From NCBI GenBank assembly GCA_016839705.1, contig JAEOTR010000065.1:1-62952 (forward strand): DNA of 62,952 nt, read 5' to 3'. Positions 35,134-42,392 of the stretch are shown here, in pieces. A program made the translations under genes and the position numbers. Source of the DNA: Promethearchaeota archaeon. Its GTDB lineage: Archaea; Asgardarchaeota; Lokiarchaeia; Sigyniarchaeales; SOKP01. Under the pieces are notes generated by a model. The model did not search any database. It was not told the DNA's origin and saw nothing but the letters and a program-made list of their open reading frames with translations. How positions within the stretch are numbered: position 1 is the stretch's first letter; the number at the start of each line of letters is the position of its first letter.

Positions 35134-36132
35134 TTAAATTAAATTGTTAATGATTATTTCCGAAATATCTCCCGCATATTCTCCAGTTCGTCTTATACTC
35201 TCAATTACATAACCAATGGCAATTGAGGATTCAGTATTATTACTCGAGTCAAAGCTAATCTTTTCTGTAGTAGAAATTAGATCCCTTATTAATTCTATAC
35301 TTTGATTTGCCAGATTGATATCTTTTTGAAGCCATGCATCCAAACTTCTATTTAGTAGCTCTAAAGAAAAGTTACTTGCACTTTCAATTTGATCGTTTAA
35401 TTTTTTATCGATTTCATGTGTACCAAGGTTGATAACATTTTTTGAAATCTTTACGGCGTGGTCAGCTATCCGTTCTAGGAACCTACTTATTTGTTGAAAA
35501 TGTACGGCTTCTTCTAATGTGATACCCATTTTTTGACATAGAATAATATCGGATAATGCAATGCTCACTTGTCGCATTATTAAATAGTGTAATCGATCTA
35601 CATCATTATCGCTCTTTATAACCTCTTCTGCCAAAATTATGTCACCAGTTTTCAAAGCCTTTATTGCTTCCTCATGCATATTTTGAACAAGGATAAACAT
35701 TCTTCTTATCGTTTTTTCAAAAGGCATCTCCCTTGGGTTTACTAAATCTTTAATCTTTATGTAGTTACTTGATTCTTCTTCAATCTCGGGACCTATGGCG
35801 ATTTGGGTAAATTTTCTTATGGTATCTCTTATATGCGGTTCAAATTTTATACTCGATTTTATAATTATTACTGAAAAGCCCATTATATACGCCCCTATCA
35901 GTGCCCGAAATAGAAAGTTATTGTCAGGAAAGTCCTCAGCAATTATTTCTTTAGTTTTTAGAATTTCAATGGTCTCAATTTGTGGAGTTATTAATAAATT
36001 ACCATCTGGCTGGCTTAAAATTCCTAATGTAGCGTTCTTCTCAATGCTGTGCTTATCAATCCATGCTTTAGGTAATGATATAATATAACTTGAACCCCCT
36101 GTTTTTTGAACTTTTCTTGTTTGGAATGACAT
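35134..36132 (-). CDS. phoU: AbrB-PhoU phosphate uptake regulator
   Basis: A 332-residue protein combining an N-terminal SpoVT/AbrB-type DNA-binding domain (RKVQKTGGSSYIISLPKAWI, residues about 6-25) with a C-terminal tandem PhoU helical domain (for example LHYLIMRQVSIAL and RFLERIADHAVKISKNV). This fusion is characteristic of archaea and is thought to sense phosphate-transport status and to repress phosphate genes. It converges on the permease operon and diverges from a transglutaminase-like gene. Between those two starts lie two copies of a 15-base motif in inverted orientation (36200-36214 and 36258-36272), a likely operator for autoregulation. The ATG start is clear. Confidence 0.9.
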   Translation of the reverse strand: MSFQTRKVQKTGGSSYIISLPKAWIDKHSIEKNATLGILSQPDGNLLITPQIETIEILKTKEIIAEDFPDNNFLFRALIGAYIMGFSVIIIKSSIKFEPHIRDTIRKFTQIAIGPEIEEESSNYIKIKDLVNPREMPFEKTIRRMFILVQNMHEEAIKALKTGDIILAEEVIKSDNDVDRLHYLIMRQVSIALSDIILCQKMGITLEEAVHFQQISRFLERIADHAVKISKNVINLGTHEIDKKLNDQIESASNFSLELLNRSLDAWLQKDINLANQSIELIRDLISTTEKISFDSSNNTESSIAIGYVIESIRRTGEYAGDISEIIINNLI

Positions 36133-36199
36133 ATTAATCCATAAATCTATAGTTATCTATACAAGAATTATTAATATATATATTTATAAACTTTTTCTA

Positions 36200-36272
36200 T
36201 ATATTCTATATAGTAAAATTAGTCATGATTATGATTTCAGACCCTATTAATATTTAGACTATATAGAATATA
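36200..36272. promoter_or_regulatory. Inverted pair of a 15-base motif in a divergent promoter (putative PhoU/AbrB operator)
   Basis: TATATTCTATATAGT (36200-36214) is repeated exactly as its reverse complement ACTATATAGAATATA (36258-36272), with 43 bases between. The two copies face the divergent AbrB-PhoU and transglutaminase-like genes. The core ACTATATAGA also occurs before the PiT operon. Part of the motif may be TATA box, but exact 15-base identity between two sites is more than expected for a core promoter. Confidence 0.55.
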
Positions 36273-36342
36273 GTTGAAATCTTTAAGTTCAGTTTCGAAT
36301 TCAGATTAGTAATATTATAAATATCCTAAACAGGAGATATTA

Positions 36343-36960
36343 ATGGATTCATATGATAAATTGCCAGATGCTGAAATTAAACCTGTAGGGCAAATATCAA
36401 AAAAATTTTTGGATCTTGGAATAGATTCATTTAAGCAAGCTTGCGAATATGTAAACAATATTGAGTATGGTTATAATACAAATTATGATGATAAACTGAT
36501 TTTTTTTAAGGAGAAAAAGGGCACTTGCACATCAAAACATGCCGTTATAGCAGGTCTTGCAGAAGAACTTAACATCCCACTCTTCAAACATGTGGGTGTA
36601 TATAAATTCACGGAGGAAATTTCAACCGGTACCAACAAGATTCTAGGAAAATATAGCATTCCCTATGTACCAATGGTTCATTGCTTTCTAGTATATAAAG
36701 GCTTCCGTTTCGATCTTACAGAGGGTAATTGCAATGGGAAAAATACAACTATTAATGAACTTATCTATGAGGAACAAGTTAATCCTTTTATCAGCGGGAA
36801 AGATGAATATTTACTATTTAAAAAGGTGATAAATAATTATGTCTTACCCACGAAAGAAATGGAGGGAATAAAAGAAAAATTGCTTTTAAAAGCTAGAAAT
36901 GAATCTATTAAACTTCTAATGGAAAATGTCAAAAAGCAGAAAAATCAAAAAATTAACTGA
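36343..36960 (+). CDS. Transglutaminase-like (papain-fold) protein
   Basis: A 205-residue cytosolic protein with a transglutaminase-like catalytic triad: cysteine in KGTCTSKHAVIAG, histidine in MVHCFLVY and aspartate in FRFDLTEGN. The spacing fits the core of archaeal and bacterial transglutaminase-like cysteine proteases or amidases. There is no signal peptide. The ATG has AGGAGATA upstream. The gene is driven from a promoter shared with the AbrB-PhoU regulator and may belong to the same regulon. A decayed, internally deleted copy of its 3' half lies at 39685-39771, beyond the glycyl radical enzyme gene. The substrate is unknown. Confidence 0.75.
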   Translation: MDSYDKLPDAEIKPVGQISKKFLDLGIDSFKQACEYVNNIEYGYNTNYDDKLIFFKEKKGTCTSKHAVIAGLAEELNIPLFKHVGVYKFTEEISTGTNKILGKYSIPYVPMVHCFLVYKGFRFDLTEGNCNGKNTTINELIYEEQVNPFISGKDEYLLFKKVINNYVLPTKEMEGIKEKLLLKARNESIKLLMENVKKQKNQKIN

Positions 36961-37159
36961 ATTATTCTTACTTTTTATGAGACTTCACAATCTAAACATT
37001 AATTATCAGGCTTAATGAAGTTGTTTAGAACTTAAGTGCTCTTAGCAATTATTGACATCGTTATGAAGTCCGCTACATCCTCACAATTATCGGATATTGC
37101 AAGGAAAAATAGTTACAAAGGAGAACCTTTGTAAGTTGTAAATCAAACCTTTTATTCTT

Positions 37160-39583
37160 CTAAAGTCCGTGTTCCGTTCGAGCTATTATGCTATCTTGAA
37201 CCATTTTATCCAAATCAACAAAACGGGCGTTGTAGCCTGCTACCTTGACCACAAGATCCTTAAACTTTTCAGGTTCTTTTTGTGCTGCTATTAATGTCTT
37301 TGCAGACACGACGTTAATCTGAACATGATCAACCTTTTGATCTACAAATACTCTGATAAGGTCTGCCAACCTTTTGATACCATCCTCTTTTTCAAATACG
37401 ACTGGATCAAGTTTCATGTTTAGAGTTTGGCCTAGCGAAAGTTCTGGATTGTTAATCTTACCCATGGACTTGAGAACCGCAGTAGGACCATTTATATCAC
37501 TACCTATTGTAGGAGATGCTCCATCAGAGATGGGTGCCCGGCTTTTTCTTCCTGAGGGTAGTGCTCCCACCATTAGACCTTGAGGTACATAAGATGACAT
37601 TGGTACTTGATAAGCGTATTTCGTACCACCGTATGTTGTTTTATATTTCATTGCTTCTGTTGCGACAAGGTGGCTTACCCAGGCAACTTGTTCATCTGCA
37701 TAATCATCATCATTACCGAATTTCGGAGCGTCTAAGCACATTTTATGGATATCTTCATATCTTTTAAAATCATTGTCAAGTGCATCACATAACTCTGCCA
37801 TCGTAATTTTTTTATCGTCAAACACTACTTTCTTAATAGCTGCTAGTGAATTACCTGCATCGACAGTTCCAGATGAAGAAACTGCACCCAAACTGTAGCG
37901 TGCTCCACCTTCCTCTCTACAAATTCCATTTTCAATACAGTCTTCAGTTAAAGCTGATGTGAAAGGAGTTGGTTGAAGTAATTGTTCACCAAGGTTAGCA
38001 GAGATTGCACCCCTTTTCATCTCAAAAGCTACTTGTGAACGAAATGCTTCTCTTACCTCTTCAAATGATTTAAATTGCCTTGCATCACCAGTTTCTACCC
38101 CCCTTCTTTTACCGAAAATTCTACTCCAGCCATTAGTCATCACAAGTTCCATTAAAAGCGCAAGATGTTGCGTTTGATTTACTTCCCATCCACTTTCCAT
38201 CGTATGTATACTGGGTTCATGGCAACCAACACAACCACCAAATTCTCTGGCCATCTCTAAAGAAACAGGACGCCCTCCAATGGTAGATCCGCGACCAAGT
38301 AGATTATCAACCAGAACATCATGATTGACATATTGAGGGTTACCACTACCCACCGAAGTCAATTGGCATGCTTTTATTAATATATCATCGGGTGTTTTAC
38401 TATGCACTAAAAGACCGATTGCAGGTTCTACCATCCCTGGAGTGTGCATTATAGCTTCGATAAACATGTAGGAAAGTGCATTTGTTGCATCTGTTCCATC
38501 AGCTTTTTGACCACCAATATCAAGATGATGACCAGGTGTATATTGTGAAATAACTCCAAATTTGGTCCAAAGACCAAACGATTGTGAAAACCGCATACAC
38601 CAGCAATCAATCAATTCCTGGGCTTCCTCCTTTGTTATTCTTCCTTCTCTTATATCCTTCTCATAGAAAGGATACAGATATTGATCGGCTCTTCCCAGAC
38701 TTATTCCCCCATGAAATCCTATCTCCCAACCGAGTAGCATATGAGTGAACCAGACTGACTGCAGCGCTTCGTAGAAAGTTCTTGCTGGATGTGCTGGTAC
38801 TCTTTCGCATATTTCCGCAATTTTAAGGAGTTCATCTTTTCTCTGATCATCCTGTTCCTCCTCTGCAAGTGATCTAGCCTTAGAAGCAAATCTCTCCCCA
38901 ATCTCAGCAGCGGCATCTAATGCTAGAATAACTCCCTCAAGGAAAGGAACTTTCTGAATATCTTCTGCATCTATTAGGTTTATTCTCTCCAATCTTTCTT
39001 CGGCATCACGCTTTATTCCTAAAAATCCTTTTTTCAAGACTTTTGGATAGTTAACAACATAGTGACAAACTTTCAATGACTCATAAGCATACTCTACTCC
39101 CATTTTTCTTGCTTCTGGAGGAACAATTGCGGGATGATAATGTTTTCTCCAATATGGATAAATTTCCTCCCTTAGAATTTTCTTATCTTCCTCATCAATA
39201 AGAAAGGGATCACTTTTCCTAGTACTCAGAGTATCTAATTCACTCTCGAGCCCAAATGCAGTCCATGTAATTGCATTAAAAGGAATTTCAGTACCCCGCG
39301 GCTCAGAAAATAACCATCCCACGAAAAACTCATCGGGATAAATATTTACTGGCACTCCTCTCACGATTGCGGCAAATGATTTAGCTCTTCTGGTAATAAA
39401 CAGTTCTCCTTCAGTTTCTTTTCTACTCTGGGTTCGGATTCGTGCAATATCAATAACTACCTTATTCTTAGTGTTCAAGTATCGCTGTCTTAGAGTTTCA
39501 ACCCTTGATGTTGATTTTATAGTTCTATATTTTTCCCATAAAGACGGTTCTGCAACACTTGATTCATTTACGGACTCTACCAA
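37160..39583 (-). CDS. Glycyl radical enzyme of the PFL2/dehydratase type
   Basis: An 807-residue oxygen-sensitive enzyme using a backbone glycyl radical. The C-terminal radical loop is VKVAGYNARF (Gly783), and the active-site loop is GCVGCHEPS. In the latter, C454 aligns with the thiyl-radical cysteine, and E456 with the base of the C-x-E class (choline lyase, diol and glycerol dehydratases, isethionate lyase). Benzyl- or alkylsuccinate synthases lack that glutamate, so an elimination reaction is more likely. Conserved C-terminal segments such as GALPSGRKSRAPISDGASP and QINVVSAKTL are intact. The TTG start follows AAAGGTGT. No activating radical SAM enzyme is adjacent, and none of the expected type occurs in this window. 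The substrate is unknown. Confidence 0.9.
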   Translation of the reverse strand: MVESVNESSVAEPSLWEKYRTIKSTSRVETLRQRYLNTKNKVVIDIARIRTQSRKETEGELFITRRAKSFAAIVRGVPVNIYPDEFFVGWLFSEPRGTEIPFNAITWTAFGLESELDTLSTRKSDPFLIDEEDKKILREEIYPYWRKHYHPAIVPPEARKMGVEYAYESLKVCHYVVNYPKVLKKGFLGIKRDAEERLERINLIDAEDIQKVPFLEGVILALDAAAEIGERFASKARSLAEEEQDDQRKDELLKIAEICERVPAHPARTFYEALQSVWFTHMLLGWEIGFHGGISLGRADQYLYPFYEKDIREGRITKEEAQELIDCWCMRFSQSFGLWTKFGVISQYTPGHHLDIGGQKADGTDATNALSYMFIEAIMHTPGMVEPAIGLLVHSKTPDDILIKACQLTSVGSGNPQYVNHDVLVDNLLGRGSTIGGRPVSLEMAREFGGCVGCHEPSIHTMESGWEVNQTQHLALLMELVMTNGWSRIFGKRRGVETGDARQFKSFEEVREAFRSQVAFEMKRGAISANLGEQLLQPTPFTSALTEDCIENGICREEGGARYSLGAVSSSGTVDAGNSLAAIKKVVFDDKKITMAELCDALDNDFKRYEDIHKMCLDAPKFGNDDDYADEQVAWVSHLVATEAMKYKTTYGGTKYAYQVPMSSYVPQGLMVGALPSGRKSRAPISDGASPTIGSDINGPTAVLKSMGKINNPELSLGQTLNMKLDPVVFEKEDGIKRLADLIRVFVDQKVDHVQINVVSAKTLIAAQKEPEKFKDLVVKVAGYNARFVDLDKMVQDSIIARTEHGL

Positions 39584-39684
39584 TAAAAAAACACCTTTTT
39601 ATAAAAATTAGGATAATAACTATAATCTTATGTTATATAATTTATAGACTATTTGATATATAAAATTCATCAATTATCAAACTA

Positions 39685-39771
39685 AGTTTCGATCTTACAG
39701 AGGGGAACTGTATCGGTAAAAATACCGGAAAATGTAGAAAGGCAGAAAAATCAAAGAAATATATCTAGTTT
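39685..39771 (+). pseudogene. Internally deleted remnant of the transglutaminase-like gene
   Basis: Bases 39687-39727 match 36707-36747 of the intact gene (encoding FDLTEGNCxGKNT), including the catalytic-aspartate region. The next stretch, 39727-39763, matches 36921-36957 at the gene's extreme 3' end, with about 170 bases missing between. Translated in frame it reads SFDLTEGNCIGKNTGKCRK before a stop. It has no start codon or 5' half. It sits directly upstream of the glycyl radical enzyme gene's promoter side, 2.7 kb from the intact copy. Confidence 0.75.
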
Positions 39772-39814
39772 TTATTTGGGGTTCAATACTAAAATTTTAC
39801 TAAAGAAAAGAAGA

Positions 39815-41389
39815 TTAAATTAAACTCTGGCCTACTACACTCTTATGGGGCTTTTTTCCTAACAAATATAATAGCGTTGGAACAATATCTGTTGTCTTAC
39901 AATAGGGTATATGATTTTGCGGGAGATCTGAAGAACCCCCGATAATTAATGGTACATTCATACATTCTCTTGTACCCCTATCATGATTATGTATATTTTT
40001 ATTTCCTCTCTTCCCATTTTTCAAATTATAAACGATAGATCCATCGTTGCTTAGAATTAAATCACTACTCCTTGGATTTTTGAAATGACGTGGTATTAGA
40101 TCGGGATATAGTGGATAATCGAGGTGATAGGTCGCACTCAACCATTCTTGGATGGTATGGAATTTGTTATCTAATAGTTTACTAGCATTCTCATCATCTA
40201 GATAACCAAAAATATCGCTTTCATCATTATCCGATACGAATTTTGTCTTGAAATTATCACCAAGCCCTACATATTCAATTGTCCCAGAGATTGTCTTCAT
40301 TGATTTTTTAAATTTCCGTTTTAAATGAATAATCCCTTTTTTTACTGTGTTATTTTCATTCCGATAATACATTAAATGGCTTCCTTTAATTTTAAATAAT
40401 TCCTCTAATAAATTCACCTTTTTGGGTCCAAAACTTTCCATTTCCTCTATTTTAGGGTGAGACCAGCCATTTTCCATATTAAAACTATTCTTACCTTTGA
40501 AATTAAAGAACCCCACTCCATCATACTTAGATATATTCATATTTCCCTTTAGATTCTTACGAGGATGGTAGTGAGTGAGTAAATTACTTTTAAAAAAGTT
40601 AGGTATTATTCCAAATCTTTGAGCTTTATAGTTTCCATGATCCGATGTGATCGCAATTGCAGTCTCATTAAGATATCCCATTTTCTTCAATGCACTTGCT
40701 AAAACTCCTATAACCTTATCAATGTGTAAGATGTTCAATTTATATATGTGTGAATTATATCCAAAAAAATGTAGTAGAATATCAGGAGTCATAAACCATA
40801 GAACAGATATAACGGGGGTTTCTTTATTACTAAAAAATCTCTTGGGCTTTTTAAATACATCAATTATTTTATGTACAATTCCAGAATCCGTTCTGACCAT
40901 CATTTTCTTTTTATTGCGAGGAAAACCTAAAGCAAGATAATACATAGCAAGTTTCGTCTTTCTCTCTGGAAAAAAGTAATTTGCTCCTCGGTTAATAAAT
41001 TCACCAATACTAGCTGTATTCTCCTCTCCTGCCATTTCAAAAATAGTCTTGGTTCTATTCCCAATATCATTATTTAACTTATAAATTTGCATATTTCTAG
41101 ATGTATAATCCCTAAGATAAGGTGGTGCAAGATCACGACCCATCCAATTCATCAATGGAACACCATGACAATCTTCTTTCCTAAAATCTCCGGTATAGGT
41201 ACCAGTAAGCATTGAAACTTGAGTTGGATAGGTAATAGGGGGAAAATCAGTTATACAATTTTTAGAATAAATCCCTTCCTCCATCAATTTCTTGATATTG
41301 GGTAAAATGCCCCTTTCAACAAATTGAAATAGGTGATCAGATCTTAAATTATCAATTAAGCAAAGAATAACTCTATTTATCTTATTCAT
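39815..41389 (-). CDS. Alkaline-phosphatase-superfamily phosphodiesterase/sulfatase-like protein
   Basis: A 524-residue cytosolic-looking protein of the type I phosphodiesterase/nucleotide pyrophosphatase class. The first metal ligand is D13 in LIDNLRSDHL. The nucleophile is most likely T53 in DFPPITYPTQVSMLTGTY, matching the T-F-P-N site of NPP enzymes, and ITSDHGNYK supplies the Asp-His metal pair. A C-terminal segment TTDIVPTLLYLLG is also standard. A central insertion (residues about 270-440) is unusual and rich in Lys and Asn. No signal peptide is present, so the substrate would be intracellular: a nucleotide, phosphonate or phosphosugar. It is monocistronic, on the same strand as the glycyl radical enzyme gene. 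Confidence 0.82.
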   Translation of the reverse strand: MNKINRVILCLIDNLRSDHLFQFVERGILPNIKKLMEEGIYSKNCITDFPPITYPTQVSMLTGTYTGDFRKEDCHGVPLMNWMGRDLAPPYLRDYTSRNMQIYKLNNDIGNRTKTIFEMAGEENTASIGEFINRGANYFFPERKTKLAMYYLALGFPRNKKKMMVRTDSGIVHKIIDVFKKPKRFFSNKETPVISVLWFMTPDILLHFFGYNSHIYKLNILHIDKVIGVLASALKKMGYLNETAIAITSDHGNYKAQRFGIIPNFFKSNLLTHYHPRKNLKGNMNISKYDGVGFFNFKGKNSFNMENGWSHPKIEEMESFGPKKVNLLEELFKIKGSHLMYYRNENNTVKKGIIHLKRKFKKSMKTISGTIEYVGLGDNFKTKFVSDNDESDIFGYLDDENASKLLDNKFHTIQEWLSATYHLDYPLYPDLIPRHFKNPRSSDLILSNDGSIVYNLKNGKRGNKNIHNHDRGTRECMNVPLIIGGSSDLPQNHIPYCKTTDIVPTLLYLLGKKPHKSVVGQSLI

Positions 41390-41477
41390 AATACTGTAAG
41401 ACTTAAGGTAGGAAATATAATACTTCTATAATTAAAAAATATAGTCTTATTAAATATTCGAAATAAAAAAATCTTAG

Positions 41478-41634
41478 ATAAAATATTTATTAGATCCTGA
41501 AGGTAACTTCGAAATTTTTAGAGATCTTACAGAATTTCCTGATGTTTTCAACTCATTTCAAAAATGAGGATGTTCTAATAAAGAAAATAGAAAAATTCAA
41601 GGAGAAATCTATGTTTGAATATTTAAAGAAATAA
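41478..41634 (+). pseudogene. Frameshifted C-terminal gene remnant next to tRNA-Thr
   Basis: After a stop at 41475-41477 the frame reads LLDPEGNFEIFRDLTEF and continues to FQK before a TGA. Shifting by one base near 41565 restores a coherent tail, EDVLIKKIEKFKEKSMFEYL, ending at TAA 41632-41634. There is no start codon. The composition is protein-like and suggests a decayed gene end, possibly an enzyme with a D-P-E-G-N loop. It ends six bases from the 3' end of the tRNA gene. Confidence 0.35.
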
Positions 41635-41640
41635 TAAAAT

Positions 41641-41739
41641 AGCCCCTGGTGGGAATTGAACCCACGGCCGGCAGATTACAATTACAGAGCAGTTTATTAT
41701 AAACTGCTGTCTGCTGCTCTACCACTAAGCCACAGAGGC
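41641..41739 (-). tRNA. tRNA-Thr (anticodon TGT) containing an intron
   Basis: On the minus strand the gene folds as a complete tRNA. The acceptor is GCCTCTG/CAGGGGC with T73, and the D-arm stem is GCTT/GAGC. The anticodon stem GCAGA/TCTGC encloses loop CTTGTAA after removal of a 27-base intron. The variable loop is CGGCC and the T-arm is GTGGG-TTCAATT-CCCAC. G1-C72, C2-G71 and U73 are threonine identity elements in archaea. No CCA is encoded. A TATA-like AAATTTATAA lies about 32-41 bases upstream (41771-41780). An alternative reading with anticodon GTA (Tyr) leaves a poorer anticodon stem. Confidence 0.85.
41682..41708 (-). other. Non-canonical tRNA intron, 27 nt, between positions 32 and 33
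   Basis: The intron starts AGCAGTTTA, loops through TAA, pairs back as TAAACTGCT and ends CTGTAA. Exon GCAG and intron CTGT can form the central helix of a relaxed bulge-helix-bulge with splice sites AC/A and AA/T. Its position between bases 32 and 33 differs from the usual 37/38 site. Confidence 0.65.
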
Positions 41740-41882
41740 AAAATTTTTTTCTATATTTTCTAGGAAATTGTTATAAATTTTTAATTTTGTGGTTTTCGAG
41801 CGTAATAAAATCAACACAAATAATTAAAAGTTAACTTGAACTATTGTTCATAATTTACAAAATATTCAAATCAATATTAAAA

Positions 41883-42230
41883 ATGCCGTTTACAAAAGAA
41901 GATGTTGTTAAATTAGCCTTTAAGATATATAAGGAAGGGGAACCATTAGAAAAATCAATTTGGCGCCTTGCGGAGCTCTGTGCAATTATTAACAAAAATG
42001 TGAAGAATGGGTATGATATTAAACCATTAGAAACTGACAACTTGGTTTTGCTTATAAGGGATGATGTAAATGGTGAGCTGCTTAAACCTCCCGAAAACGA
42101 AATACGAGAGGTTGCAGACATTATTTATCATGAAAATCCTTCAAAAAGCCAGCTTGATTGGTACATCGCAGAAAAGCAGCTTTTATTGAATTGGATTAAA
42201 GAAGTACTCGCCCATAATAAAAATCATTAA
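41883..42230 (+). CDS. Small soluble protein of unknown function upstream of polB
   Basis: A 115-residue protein from ATG 41883 (MPFTKEDVVKLAFKIYKEGE). A TTG-initiated extension to 41844 is possible but adds an unlikely hydrophobic/basic stretch. It is mostly helical and acidic, with segments IWRLAELCAIINKNV, EVADIIYHENPSKSQLDWYI and LLLNWIKEVLAHN. There are no cysteine clusters or membrane segments. I do not recognise a family. It precedes the DNA polymerase gene by 162 bases in the same direction, an interval with its own AT-rich promoter-like sequence, so co-transcription is uncertain. Confidence 0.65.
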   Translation: MPFTKEDVVKLAFKIYKEGEPLEKSIWRLAELCAIINKNVKNGYDIKPLETDNLVLLIRDDVNGELLKPPENEIREVADIIYHENPSKSQLDWYIAEKQLLLNWIKEVLAHNKNH

Positions 42231-42392
42231 TAGAACCTTAAAATAAACCATTTGAGTCTACTTCTTTTAATACTAAATTGCATGAAAAATAAGTAGAATA
42301 ACTATTAAAGTAGGAATAGTTGGAATTATAATAAATCTTATACTTATTATCATTAATTCATAATTAAAATTTAATTCTTTTAGGTTAGAATT

